From contig JAWCLZ010000004.1 in the NCBI GenBank assembly GCA_038850275.1, positions 33,568 through 97,567 of the forward strand: a DNA stretch of 64,000 nt. The letters are read 5' to 3'. This document shows positions 1 through 8,097 of the stretch, piece after piece. How positions within the stretch are numbered: position 1 is the stretch's first letter; every line of letters starts with the position of its first letter. A program made the position numbers and the translations under genes. The notes under the pieces were generated by a model, which did no database searches, was not told the origin of the DNA, and saw nothing but the letters and a program-made list of their open reading frames with translations. Source of the stretch: JAWCLZ01 sp038850275 (GTDB lineage Archaea; Halobacteriota; JAWCLZ01).

Positions 1-235
1 TGAATTTAAGCAACTCTTCGATGTTTTCTTGAATAATTATCTTGAGAAAACTGATGATGGTGAGATATTGAAATTCATGCCTCCCTTCTATGTATTCAGA
101 GCACTGGTGATAGCCAGTCCAGTTTGGTATCCCACTTTATCGCCAGAAGTCAGGGTGAAGCTCTTTAATTTCATTCGCAATGTCCTTGAGGTTGAAGAAT
201 TTAATCCACAGAGAGTCAATGAGCTATTGAAATGA
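1..235 (+). CDS. C-terminal end of a phosphotransferase-like protein (partial)
   Basis: The frame is open from the first bases of the window, so this is the tail of a gene that begins upstream. About 77 residues are visible, ending in an acidic tail. The stretch around residues 30-55 (FRALVIASPVWYP followed by LSPEVRVKLFNF) resembles, from memory, the C-terminus of aminoglycoside/choline-kinase-like phosphotransferases, which often end with a conserved Ala-x-Pro-x-Trp-Tyr-Pro segment. No catalytic residue lies in the visible part, so the kinase assignment is a similarity judgement. It could instead be the end of another alpha-helical protein. The reading frame itself looks real: there are no stops and normal codon use. 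Confidence 0.5.
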   Translation, partial: EFKQLFDVFLNNYLEKTDDGEILKFMPPFYVFRALVIASPVWYPTLSPEVRVKLFNFIRNVLEVEEFNPQRVNELLK

Positions 236-245
236 TGTGCACTCG

Positions 246-420
246 TTAAAGCCATTCCACCACTTCTTCTCTCTCAAGATCCCTTATCGCCTTTCCCCTA
301 ATCGATTTTGTTTCTAATCCCATCCGATTCGATTAGCGTGAATGTAGCATAGCCAAAGTTCATTTGTGAATCCCATTCTCCTCTCGCTAGATAACTCGCT
401 TCAGGTTATTTCCACAGAGC
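246..420 (-). pseudogene. Remnant of an unidentified coding sequence
   Basis: The minus strand reads like protein in two frames joined by a one-base shift. The first piece contains GEWDSQMNFGYATFTLIESD (about 405-320). The second continues as GLETKSIRGKAIRDLER and ends at the stop codon 246-248 (EVVEWL then stop). Further upstream (above about 420) the frame meets stops. I do not recognise the family. It is either a decayed C-terminus or chance; the smooth continuation across the shift favours decay. It fills the gap between the phosphotransferase tail and the UbiA gene. Confidence 0.3.
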
Positions 421-507
421 CTTTAAATTGGAGTGCCATCTAATTGTGGACATTGCGTTTTCGCTGCTTGAAAAATGCACTAGATCGCAGTTCTTGGAAT
501 TGCTGTA

Positions 508-1461
508 CTATAGTTCAGGAAAAATTTGCCTTAAAGAATAATATTCTGGGAGTGAAACGCATAGCAGTACATCTATTATAAGTGAAGCGAACATTACCCC
601 TCGATATCTTGAGCCCTGCAGGAATAACTTCCCACCTCTCTCGGGCGTTGGATTCCTCACGAAATCATAGCACTGGGTAAGCATCCAAATCCCGCTTGCT
701 AGAGCACCTAATAGGTAAACCACACCAAGTCTCGCGCTAATGAAGATTATAATGGAGAATATTACCCCCATTATCCAACAGAGCATTATAAACTTTGAGG
801 TAAAGGGAACGCCAAATGTCACCGGCATAGTTGGAGCTCCACGCCGTCTATCCCCAGCTACATCTCTACTTACTCCTGCTAAGGTAAATCCCCAGTCTGT
901 AACGCAGATCATAAGTCCTAGGAATATAGCGGGTAAGGGTAAAAATGCACCCTTCCAAGTTGGATCAAAAGCAAGCCATACACCTATTGGAACTGTTCCA
1001 TAGGCCACCCCTACGAAGAAAAAACTCATGAATGTATGGCGCTTAGCCCATTTTGAATAAATAGATATCACCACAACTCCAATAGCGAGTACTACGAGGG
1101 ATTCAATGTTCAAATATGCTGCTGCACTAGCAGCAATTGCGAGGAGCAAAAAACTATAATAAAGTGCTTGATTCTTAGTCATCTTCGCACTTGGGAGCGG
1201 TCGATTTGGGAGGTTAATTGAATCTATATCAACATCGCAGTAGTCATTGAAAACATATGTAGAAGTAATTGCACAGTAAGCTCCTATAACTGCAATAATG
1301 AAGGCAAATGGATCTGGAAGTTTACCAAGGCTGTGAATTGCATCTGGATACGCGAAATAAGCAGCAAGAAGCCCACTTGCAGCTGGTAGAGCTAAGTCCA
1401 TATCTGAAATCTCAGGGCGGAGTATTTGCACATAGGGTTTAAAGCGATTTACAACTTCCAT
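508..1461 (-). CDS. UbiA-family polyprenyl transferase (membrane)
   Basis: An integral-membrane prenyltransferase of 317 residues, a normal length for UbiA proteins. The first Asp-rich motif NDYCDVDID lies at residues 72-80 and is followed by NLPNRPLPS, the usual isoprenoid-diphosphate/Mg binding signature. The second motif, SRDVAGDRRRG, lies near 198-208. About eight hydrophobic segments surround them. In archaea this family includes geranylgeranylglyceryl-phosphate geranylgeranyltransferase (membrane lipid synthesis), heme/quinone-type enzymes and uncharacterised members. The ND..D...D...N.P.RP.PS pattern fits the lipid enzyme, but the N-terminus and the length are not typical, so only the family is assigned. 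It is a single gene, divergent from the next one. Confidence 0.85.
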   Translation of the reverse strand: MEVVNRFKPYVQILRPEISDMDLALPAASGLLAAYFAYPDAIHSLGKLPDPFAFIIAVIGAYCAITSTYVFNDYCDVDIDSINLPNRPLPSAKMTKNQALYYSFLLLAIAASAAAYLNIESLVVLAIGVVVISIYSKWAKRHTFMSFFFVGVAYGTVPIGVWLAFDPTWKGAFLPLPAIFLGLMICVTDWGFTLAGVSRDVAGDRRRGAPTMPVTFGVPFTSKFIMLCWIMGVIFSIIIFISARLGVVYLLGALASGIWMLTQCYDFVRNPTPERGGKLFLQGSRYRGVMFASLIIDVLLCVSLPEYYSLRQIFPEL

Positions 1462-1544
1462 CAGAATCTAATGATTGCAATTGAAATACATATTCTTTTC
1501 TAGGTGAGAGTGTTAACTTTGCATCGTCTTCTCTTTGATTTTTT

Positions 1545-1557
1545 CATCATAATGATG
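1545..1557. promoter_or_regulatory. Palindrome CATCATAATGATG upstream of a TATA box
   Basis: A perfect 13-bp palindrome centred on A1551. It sits about 25 bp upstream of the TATA-like element at 1581-1590. Similar palindromes occur at 38126-38139, 47541-47550 and 48457-48469, all between genes. It is a candidate regulator site; the binding protein is unknown. Confidence 0.35.
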
Positions 1558-1580
1558 GTTAATGATGAGTAAAAATACTT

Positions 1581-1616
1581 TTATATATTTCAAATTACAT
1601 ATTAAATCTAGGGAGG
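1581..1616 (+). promoter_or_regulatory. TATA-like box and Shine-Dalgarno of the following gene
   Basis: TTATATATTT at 1581-1590 is a good archaeal TATA box. Transcription would begin about 25 bp later, near 1610. GGGAGG at 1611-1616 lies 8 nt before ATG 1625. Together they set the start at 1625 rather than at the upstream in-frame ATG 1562, which lies before the promoter. Confidence 0.6.
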
Positions 1617-1624
1617 GGCCTTTA

Positions 1625-2422
1625 ATGTTAAATAAATTTATTGATGAAGCAATTGCTGAAGCTATGAAGAAGAGTAAAAATACTGAAGAAATATTACTAG
1701 CTCTGGGTGAAAGAGCTTTATTTGTCTCATTATATACTAAAATTTTAAGGCTTAAAAACTCAGTTTGGAATGCTTGCGAAGAAGTGAAAAATGAAGAGCT
1801 GAAGGAGTTATTAAGGGATATCGTTAGCGATGAGTTGCTATGGCTTTACTTTAGAGAAAAAGATCTGCTTAAAAAAGGAAAGAAACCGGAAATACCGGGG
1901 GAAAAAGAGAAAGGGGAAGATGGAAACTGGATAAAAATTGGGAAGCTTTCATGGTGCGAGCAAAATGGAGTGGTTAATATTAAATATGGTCAATGTGGCA
2001 AGAGAATAAGTGCTAGAGAAATCGAGGAGCTCTTTAATAAATATGATCCAATAACCATCGATGATTTGTTAAAAGACCTGAAGTCCAAAAATCTTGCAAC
2101 AATGATGCTCAAATTCTTCCAGCACCATCCAAAGTATAAAGATAAAGTTGTTCTAAAAGAAGGCAAGTGGCGCAAGAAGTACTTATATAAGAGCGATCCA
2201 GCTTCTAGGTTATATAAAATTTTTTGTATGAAGCACCCCGATTTTGAAATCCACCCTGAGAAGATGTGCACATATGAAGCAGTTTTCAATAATGAAAAAC
2301 CCTGCCCGCTCAAGCAGAAATTCTTGAAAATCGGTGCAAGAGTTGAATGCAGCCCTCCAAAGATAGAGCAAACCAACGAGCAAATCGTGGAATCAAATGG
2401 CAAAATAATAGAAGTGATTTAA
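1625..2422 (+). CDS. Unknown Cys/His-containing protein
   Basis: A 265-residue soluble protein starting at ATG 1625, chosen from the TATA box and ribosome binding site just upstream. Residues 1-90 are helical and charged. A lysine/glutamate-rich linker (KKGKKPEIPGEKEKGED) follows. The C-terminal half carries scattered Cys and His, including CEQNG, YGQCGKR, FCMKHPDF and KMCTYEAVFNNEKPCP, which could bind zinc or an iron-sulfur cluster. There is no signal peptide or membrane segment. I do not recognise a family. The gene stands alone, followed by the remains of a PAS-domain gene on the other strand, so context gives no function. Confidence 0.7.
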   Translation: MLNKFIDEAIAEAMKKSKNTEEILLALGERALFVSLYTKILRLKNSVWNACEEVKNEELKELLRDIVSDELLWLYFREKDLLKKGKKPEIPGEKEKGEDGNWIKIGKLSWCEQNGVVNIKYGQCGKRISAREIEELFNKYDPITIDDLLKDLKSKNLATMMLKFFQHHPKYKDKVVLKEGKWRKKYLYKSDPASRLYKIFCMKHPDFEIHPEKMCTYEAVFNNEKPCPLKQKFLKIGARVECSPPKIEQTNEQIVESNGKIIEVI

Positions 2423-2432
2423 GTAAACCATT

Positions 2433-2684
2433 TCAAATTCCATTTTCTCGTGTGTAGCCTAGTACTTTAGCTCCTGCTTCATTCACCAAAGTTATGAATC
2501 CATTTAAATCCAAGACGAAAATTGCATCATTTTTTCAAATAAAAGGCGATATCTCTCTTCGCTCTCTCGAAGCGCTTGTATCGCTTGCGCGGGAATAACT
2601 TCAAAGCAAGGAGAGCCAATTATTTTTTTTCCACGAGGTAACCCTGTTTCAAGGATTGTTATGCATAAATGTTTCGGATTAATT
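2433..2684 (-). pseudogene. Decayed PAS-domain sensor fragment
   Basis: Two minus-strand frames together give the end of one PAS domain and the beginning of the next. From about 2680 the text runs KHLCITILETGLPRGKKIIG, then SPCFEVIPAQAIQAL and the classic inter-PAS helix RESEERYRLLFEK. A frameshift follows at about 2540. The other frame continues DAIFVLDLNGFITLVNEAG and AKVLGYTREN, then meets a stop at 2433. The first frame is closed upstream by a stop near 2687. This is what is left of a multi-PAS signalling protein, probably a histidine kinase or a methanogen-type PAS regulator. No kinase domain remains. Confidence 0.75.
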
Positions 2685-2836
2685 CAATATAGGAAATAAT
2701 TATCAATAAAACTATTTTTAAAACAAAATTAGCCGATTTAATATAAATTTTTAAATCCGTTTGAAAATCTTATCGAGTTTAATCTAGAGCCCACCGTGGG
2801 AACAGGTATATGATTTTTTAACTCTATATAGTTGAT

Positions 2837-2989
2837 TTATGAGTTTTTGAATTCGATACTGCGTGCACATTGCATCTGCTTTAATTGCACTATAATCTGC
2901 TCAGTTCGTGCACTGTTGATTTCTCTTACTTTAACTTCTTCATCTTGAATTTGTGAATAGACTTCGATTGACATATTTACATTGAGCAC
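2837..2989 (-). CDS. Possible small protein, 50 residues
   Basis: A minus-strand frame starts at GTG 2989 (a GAGAGG Shine-Dalgarno-like element lies 4 nt upstream) and ends at TAA 2837. The product would be acidic and helical (SIEVYSQIQDEEVKVREI..., one Cys) with no family resemblance. The rest of 2690-3100 is AT-rich; I see nothing else in it. It could be another decayed fragment like its neighbour, or chance. Confidence 0.25.
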   Translation of the reverse strand: MLNVNMSIEVYSQIQDEEVKVREINSARTEQIIVQLKQMQCARSIEFKNS

Positions 2990-3101
2990 AATACCTCTCA
3001 CTCACTTAATCCTGCAATATTAAAAAGGATAGGAAAAATGGAAGAACCTAAAGTGAATAGGCACTTTTTCGGCATTTATCGGACTGCGATTTTTCTAAAT
3101 T

Positions 3102-3983
3102 TTATTTTCCATTGAAGATGTGATGGGCTGGAATTTCGTGTCTATCCAAGCCAAGTTTTTTCAAGTCAAAGCCGAATGCCACGCCATATAGCTGAGCTAG
3201 ATGTATTACTGGATATGTATAGATCTCGCCATACTTCGCTTTTATATCCACCTGCCCCCTATCATATTGCAAGTGACAAAACGGGCAGATATCCACAATT
3301 GCCTGAGCGTCAGTTTTCTTGATCTCTCGAAGCTTGACTAGAGTCATTTTAAGTGCAAGCTCGGGATTCCTTGCTCTAACTCCGCCTCCTGAGCCGCAGC
3401 ATAGATTTTTATCGACATAATCGATGCTCTTCGCACCAGTGACCTCGACTAGTTCATCTAAGATGCGAGGAGTTTCAGGGTCATCTAGGTGTTTTATCCT
3501 CGATGGCTTCAAGAAGTGACAGCCATAGTGTACCGCTACTTTTAAATCAAGAGGTCGAACAACTTTATTTGCAATTTTCTCTAGCCCAATATCTCGATAA
3601 AGAAACTCAGCGAAATGTCTCACTTTAGAAGTTCCTCTATAGGTCATTCCTACCTTTGCTAAAATTTGATTAACTTCTTCTCTTAACTTCTCATCTTCCT
3701 CAAGCTTGTGGTGAACCTCTGCTAAGGACCCAAAGCAACCATTACAAATGGTAATAATATCCACATCTAGCGATTCCGCAATTGCTATATTGCGTGCTCC
3801 AAGTGCAAGCCAAGTTGCTTGATCAAAAGACCTAGTAACACCAGGGGCAGGGCAGCAGGATGCGCCCTCGAGTTCTTTCACTGGTATATCAAGTGCTTTC
3901 AATACCTCACGAGTGGAACTCTCTATACCTGGGTAGCGATTTGGCGCTACACATCCGAGGAATAAGCCATAGCCAGCTGCCAT
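3102..3983 (-). CDS. hdrB: Heterodisulfide reductase subunit B (canonical)
   Basis: Subunit B of CoB-CoM heterodisulfide reductase, which carries the active-site non-cubane [4Fe-4S] clusters that reduce CoM-S-S-CoB. Two CCG-type domains are visible. The first has FLGCVAPNRYPGIE near the N-terminus, GASCCPAPG near residue 40 and CNGCFGS near 80. The second has HYGCHF near 160, NLCCGSGGG near 200 and DICPFCHLQYD near 240. The text matches the canonical methanogen enzyme rather than distant paralogues. ATG 3983 is preferred because AAGGGG lies just upstream; an in-frame TTG at 4004 would overlap hdrC. It follows hdrC with a 4-nt gap. No hdrA lies in the window. About 293 residues, normal. Confidence 0.93.
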   Translation of the reverse strand: MAAGYGLFLGCVAPNRYPGIESSTREVLKALDIPVKELEGASCCPAPGVTRSFDQATWLALGARNIAIAESLDVDIITICNGCFGSLAEVHHKLEEDEKLREEVNQILAKVGMTYRGTSKVRHFAEFLYRDIGLEKIANKVVRPLDLKVAVHYGCHFLKPSRIKHLDDPETPRILDELVEVTGAKSIDYVDKNLCCGSGGGVRARNPELALKMTLVKLREIKKTDAQAIVDICPFCHLQYDRGQVDIKAKYGEIYTYPVIHLAQLYGVAFGFDLKKLGLDRHEIPAHHIFNGK

Positions 3984-3987
3984 TTTT

Positions 3988-4503
3988 TCACCCCTTCTTT
4001 TCAAGCAGCTTGATGAAACCTGTTTCTTCCATTATTTTGCGAACACTCTCAATCGCGTTTTTATCTGCTTGAGCTATCGGGGGCATTTCGCTTAATCCAA
4101 GGGCTAGTCTCTCTTTTTTGTACTTATCATCAATTGGCACGAGGTGACCTGTTTTCACTAAGAACCCAGCTGCTCTTCGATGCGCTTCCGCCATGTATCC
4201 CTCTTTGACAGCGATATTTCTAATTGCCATGATTATATCAGTCGTTTCCACTCCCTGGGGGCATCGCTCTAAGCAAGTATGGCAGGTTGTGCATTGCCAA
4301 ATGTCATCGCCACTTATTACTTCTTTCTTCAAGCCAAGTCTTGCCTTTCTGAATTCTTTTCTTATTCTCAGCGCTGCAAGTCTCCCTGAGGGACAGGATC
4401 CAGTGCATGTACCGCATTGAAAGCAATTTAAAATCGATTCACCGCCTAATTTAATGATTTCCTCTAGGAACTCATTTTTTTCAATACTTATGGGTATAGC
4501 CAT
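3988..4503 (-). CDS. hdrC: Heterodisulfide reductase subunit C (canonical)
   Basis: A 171-residue electron-transfer subunit with two [4Fe-4S] motifs: CFQCGTCTGSCPSGR near residue 29 and CTTCHTCLERCPQG near 70. HdrC carries electrons from HdrA (cytoplasmic enzyme) or HdrE (membrane enzyme) to HdrB. There is no membrane segment. The ATG at 4503 gives the usual short N-terminal extension before the first motif. It is the first gene of the hdrC-hdrB pair and lies 50 bp from the divergent Cys-rich gene at 4554, so the two share a promoter region. Confidence 0.93.
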   Translation of the reverse strand: MAIPISIEKNEFLEEIIKLGGESILNCFQCGTCTGSCPSGRLAALRIRKEFRKARLGLKKEVISGDDIWQCTTCHTCLERCPQGVETTDIIMAIRNIAVKEGYMAEAHRRAAGFLVKTGHLVPIDDKYKKERLALGLSEMPPIAQADKNAIESVRKIMEETGFIKLLEKKG

Positions 4504-4553
4504 ATCAATATTCCTTCTTTGCTTTATGGCTTTTAATATAAAATCAGTGATAC

Positions 4554-5141
4554 ATGAGGCTTTCGAAATTAATCAATATATCAATTTCAAACATGAAAAA
4601 ATCTTTCAATATAAAATCCTTATCTAAATTTATGGATTTTCTATCCAAGATAGATTCAAGTAACTGCCCCTTCCCTGTTAGGAAATGCGAATGGTGTATA
4701 GTTTATAAATTTTTATCTGAAGATGAAGCTATTTCGAAGTACTCCATCGAATTAACTTGGGAGGAGCTTGAGGATAAGAGGCTTATCTGGCTCAAAGGAC
4801 GCGGAGGCGCGGCTTTTTATTTTTCCTATGAATTTGAGATCCCTCTTGCTGCCTATTGTATAGTTAAATGCAGGAGGACTCATCTTGAGTGTTTGAATTG
4901 CTGCTTGAAAAAACTGGGGATAAAGAGCTATACCAAACCCGCTGAGGGAGAGGAAAGCAGTTTCAAGATAATGCTTCCATTATTGCTTTTTAATTCCAAG
5001 CAAGGGGAAACTGTGCTAATAGAACCAGATTCAAAATTCTGGCGGTGTTTGGATAGAAGGGGATGCAGAGATGCCTTCTGTGAGTATTACGATCTTTGTA
5101 AAACTTTGATGGAGAATGAAAAATTGCCTTTTTCACTGTAG
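4554..5141 (+). CDS. Unknown Cys-rich protein between two hdrBC pairs
   Basis: A 195-residue protein without a recognised domain, divergent from hdrC and convergent with the second hdrB (9-bp overlap at the 3' ends). Cysteines come in groups: NCPFPVRKCEWC near residues 38-49, CIVKCRRTHLECLNCC near 104-120 and CLDRRGCRDAFCEYYDLC near 166-183. That spacing suggests metal binding, perhaps two zinc sites or an iron-sulfur cluster. A hydrophobic patch near residues 88-105 is too short to be a clear membrane span. The start could also be Met 14. Its position suggests a link to heterodisulfide or thiol chemistry, but this is only inference from context. Confidence 0.75.
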   Translation: MRLSKLINISISNMKKSFNIKSLSKFMDFLSKIDSSNCPFPVRKCEWCIVYKFLSEDEAISKYSIELTWEELEDKRLIWLKGRGGAAFYFSYEFEIPLAAYCIVKCRRTHLECLNCCLKKLGIKSYTKPAEGEESSFKIMLPLLLFNSKQGETVLIEPDSKFWRCLDRRGCRDAFCEYYDLCKTLMENEKLPFSL

Positions 5142-5972
5142 CAATTTTGGGGATACAAAGTGCTTGTCAAGACCTGTTTCTCGCATATCCAATCCAAGTG
5201 CCAAGCCTATTGCTTGTGTGAAATAGAGCACAGGGAGCGTGAATTTGGTTTTATATATCGTCTCTATTTTGGACTGCTGAGCATCTAGCATTGTATGGCA
5301 CAAGGGGCATGCTACTATGAGGCAGTTAGCACCCAGTTTTTTAGCCTCCTCAAGTAAATTTTTAGCTAGTTTATTAGCAGTTTCTTCTTTTCCCATTAAA
5401 AGAGCTCCTCCACAGCATTTGGTTTTACTTGGAAACTCTATGTATTCTCCGCCAATTGCTCGAATTATATTTTCAAGCCACATTGGGTCTTCTGCTTTAC
5501 AGATCCTTGCTGGTCTAGTGAGCAAGCAACCATAGTAGGGAGCTGCTCGTATTCCCTTCAATGGTTTTTTTACTTTTCCAGCGAGGTTGTCGAGTCCATA
5601 TTCTTGAATGATTACATTAATTAAGTGCTTGATCTTTACCTCAGCGCGATAGGGCTCGCCTATTAATCCCTCTATTTTTTCCCTCACTCCTTGGCTTTCT
5701 TTCACGGAGTAATCTGCCTTGAGCAAGTTGTTGTAGCATATACTGCAGGGAGCAATGAGATCCATTCCTAGCTTTGAAGCGAGGATTATATTTCTTATTG
5801 AAAGTGCGGTAGAAAGAATTTTATCTGATGCGACTTCAAGGGCGCCACAGCAATTCCAGTCTTCTATTTCCACGAGTTCTATTCCTAGGGCTCTGCATAT
5901 TGCTCTCGTGGAGATTTCATATTCCTTTGCTGAGCCATGGAGGAAGCAACCTGGATAGTATGCATATCTCAT
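5133..5972 (-). CDS. hdrB: HdrB-like CCG-domain protein (second copy)
   Basis: A 279-residue HdrB homologue. It has the double CCG layout: YYPGCFLHGSAKEYE near residue 5, NCCGALE near 40, APCSICYNNL near 74, YYGCLLTRPAR near 147, KTKCCGGALL near 185 and VACPLCHTMLD near 220. It differs from the copy at 3102 in key places (GCFLHGSAKEY instead of GCVAPNRYPG; CSICYNN instead of CNGCFGS), so it belongs to the paralogous group often used with other electron donors or disulfides. The substrate may therefore not be CoM-S-S-CoB. It follows its own hdrC with a 12-nt gap. Confidence 0.88.
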   Translation of the reverse strand: MRYAYYPGCFLHGSAKEYEISTRAICRALGIELVEIEDWNCCGALEVASDKILSTALSIRNIILASKLGMDLIAPCSICYNNLLKADYSVKESQGVREKIEGLIGEPYRAEVKIKHLINVIIQEYGLDNLAGKVKKPLKGIRAAPYYGCLLTRPARICKAEDPMWLENIIRAIGGEYIEFPSKTKCCGGALLMGKEETANKLAKNLLEEAKKLGANCLIVACPLCHTMLDAQQSKIETIYKTKFTLPVLYFTQAIGLALGLDMRETGLDKHFVSPKLLQ

Positions 5973-5984
5973 TTATTTTGTCCC

Positions 5985-6548
5985 TCACTTATTTAACCCC
6001 TTGAATATCCTCTCAATCTGCATTTTATCTTTAACAGCCTTTGGGGTTAAAACTAGTTTTCCCTTTCTGAACATTGAGATTCCTTGAGTACTATAAGCAA
6101 TCATTCGCCCAATTCCCTTGGTTTTTATCAGATATCCACTAATTGCGCCTAATTCGTGCACTCTGCCGTATTTCTTTATGGATTCAGCGAATGTTTCTTC
6201 AAATTTATGTCTATTGCTGGATATTTTGATCTTACCAGCTTTTTCCTCTCGCTTGGCTATTTCTCTTATCGCCCCCATTATTTCAGTTATGCGTACATCG
6301 TGGGGGCAGTAATCATAGCAAGCATAGCAATTCACGCATAGCCAGATTTTTTCATCTGTCAATACTTCTTCGCGCATGCCAAGTAATGCTTTATGGATTA
6401 TCTTTCGAGGACTGAATTTTTCTCCTTCTTGATTAACTGGGCATATCACGCTGCAGCTAGCGCAACTATAGCAAGTTAAAATCTTCTCTCCACCTGGTTC
6501 ATTTGCAATTTCATATTTGAATTTTGGGTCGAGTTGATCTAACTTAAT
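5985..6548 (-). CDS. hdrC: HdrC-like iron-sulfur protein with an ATT start
   Basis: A 187-residue HdrC homologue with both [4Fe-4S] motifs: CYSCASCSVICP near residues 25-36 and CVNCYACYDYCPHD near 71-84. The first motif lies upstream of the first ordinary start codon in the frame (GTG 6449), so a start at GTG would delete half of cluster I. Upstream to the in-frame stop (6552-6554) there is no ATG, GTG or TTG. The only sensible start is ATT at 6546-6548, placed exactly 8 nt after a Shine-Dalgarno AGGTGA (6557-6562); it gives an N-terminus of (M)KLDQLDPKFKYEI, a normal HdrC beginning. The gene heads the second hdrCB pair. Confidence 0.8.
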   Translation of the reverse strand: MKLDQLDPKFKYEIANEPGGEKILTCYSCASCSVICPVNQEGEKFSPRKIIHKALLGMREEVLTDEKIWLCVNCYACYDYCPHDVRITEIMGAIREIAKREEKAGKIKISSNRHKFEETFAESIKKYGRVHELGAISGYLIKTKGIGRMIAYSTQGISMFRKGKLVLTPKAVKDKMQIERIFKGLNK

Positions 6549-6562
6549 CGTTTATTTCACCT
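6546..6562 (-). promoter_or_regulatory. Ribosome binding site deciding the ATT start of the second hdrC
   Basis: Read on the minus strand, AGGTGA (6562-6557), eight bases, then ATT (6548-6546). An in-frame TAA sits between them at 6554-6552, which excludes any start further upstream. Confidence 0.6.
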
Positions 6563-6771
6563 ACTTATTCATATTTGTTGGATATTTATTAATATTTTTA
6601 TTTGATTTTAAAACAGTAAAAATGTTTAAAAATTTAATTATTTGAGAAATTTGCCTTGAAAAAGTGATTATTAAACCTTTTGTAGGCAGCTGTTGGAAAT
6701 AGTCGCTTTACTGGATTATTCGCTAAAGCGTGAGTTAAAAAAGCCACTGCATATCACAGAGTCGATTGAAT

Positions 6772-8049
6772 CTAACTATTCCCTAGAGCATTTGGTTCGC
6801 CTCCACCATGCCAGCTTTTCCTAGGTCTAATTTTAACCACGTGGAAGCTCTCAGTGGTATCGTCAAGCAATAATGCAGCGCCTTTGTCTTGATTTAATCT
6901 CTTCATACACTCCACAATTCCATCTCGCATGTAAATTGGTCTAACTTCGCTCAATGCATTAATATCTTCTTGAGCAGTCAATCTATGGCAAATTAAAAGA
7001 TCGCAGTGGGATATTGCCTCGCGATGGAGAGCCGCTAAAGTTTGAGTTGCAAGCACCAAGCTCAAGCCAGGCTGCCTGCCTAGTCTGAGCCATTCGTTTA
7101 CAATTACATTTGAGGCTATTGTTTCACTATTTCTAGGCAAGAAAACGTGAGCTTCATCGATGAAAAGCCAGACCATTGGGAATTCTTGATTCAAAGAGAT
7201 TTTTCTCATCTCAGCGAGCAGTTGATTTCTCCTTGCTTTCACCCGTTCAGTATAAATTTGCCTAGCAATTGTTGCAACAATCGCGCTTTTGACATTAGAA
7301 GCATGCCCATAGCAGCTTAAATCTAACACGCTAATTTTACCACCTTTCACAAGTTCATTCAAAGGCGTGCCATATCTATCAAAGATCCCCCAGCTTTGAA
7401 CTGCAAGCAAGTAATTCTCAGCTGCAGCTCTAATATTTGGGTGAATTTTTTTATCTTCATTAATATTCGAGGCTATATCCCTAAGGGAAAAAAGCTCTCC
7501 AGTTTCCTTTAGCTTTTGAATAGTCTTGATAATTAAAACCCCGAGGGGTTCAAGTGGAGATATATTGAGCATTGAGCACCAGTCAAATGCATCAAGATCG
7601 CTCGCTCTCACTGAAAAAGAGCTGCATTTCACTTTTCTCTGTTCAAATTCCACTTTGAAAGCATTTGGAACGAAAATCTCAAGATCATACTTCTCAGGCT
7701 TTAGATCCCATTTCTTCAGTAGATTTTCTTCCCTCCAGTTTTCCATGCTCATTGTCCAAAATATACCCATTGTATCTATGATTAAAAATGCAAGATTATT
7801 TTTAATGGCTTCATCTAGAGATGCAAGTTCTTCCACTATAACACCAAGGGAATAAGATTTTCCATAACCTCTCTTACCGCATATCAATATTACATGAGGA
7901 TGAAGCGCATCGAAATAGACCTCAGCACCTAAGGAACCATCGAGCGCGAGATATCTACCTAAATTCAAAAGTCCTTTATTCGCTTGACCGCGCGTTCCCA
8001 GAATATACATTTTTCTGCTATTCACGATCGAAACCTTTATCTCTCTCAT
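6772..8049 (-). CDS. HerA/FtsK-superfamily ATPase (DUF87)
   Basis: A 425-residue P-loop ATPase. Walker A GKRGYGKS lies at residues 58-65 and Walker B WLFIDEAHVFLP near 290. The sequence after it (RLGRQPGLSLVLATQTLA) is typical of HerA-type hexameric translocases. HerA pumps DNA during end resection with NurA, but nurA, mre11 and rad50 are absent here. The gene is divergent from a type IV pilus/secretion operon, and HerA-like ATPases are also found with secretion and conjugation modules. Its substrate (DNA or protein) cannot be decided. ATG 8049 gives a normal N-terminal barrel-like region. Confidence 0.8.
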   Translation of the reverse strand: MREIKVSIVNSRKMYILGTRGQANKGLLNLGRYLALDGSLGAEVYFDALHPHVILICGKRGYGKSYSLGVIVEELASLDEAIKNNLAFLIIDTMGIFWTMSMENWREENLLKKWDLKPEKYDLEIFVPNAFKVEFEQRKVKCSSFSVRASDLDAFDWCSMLNISPLEPLGVLIIKTIQKLKETGELFSLRDIASNINEDKKIHPNIRAAAENYLLAVQSWGIFDRYGTPLNELVKGGKISVLDLSCYGHASNVKSAIVATIARQIYTERVKARRNQLLAEMRKISLNQEFPMVWLFIDEAHVFLPRNSETIASNVIVNEWLRLGRQPGLSLVLATQTLAALHREAISHCDLLICHRLTAQEDINALSEVRPIYMRDGIVECMKRLNQDKGAALLLDDTTESFHVVKIRPRKSWHGGGEPNALGNS

Positions 8050-8097
8050 TGTATTTCAAGTTTGTGCAAAAAAGTATCTTAGCTGGATGTAACGAAA

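Noticed and set aside
1990..2403. Minus-strand frame of 137 codons opposite the 265-residue gene
   Set aside because: The plus-strand gene has promoter, ribosome binding site and normal composition; the antisense frame has none.
6772..8049. HerA-NurA DNA end resection operon
   Set aside because: No nurA, mre11 or rad50 adjoins, and the phosphoesterase at 43601 is not Mre11-like in its text.
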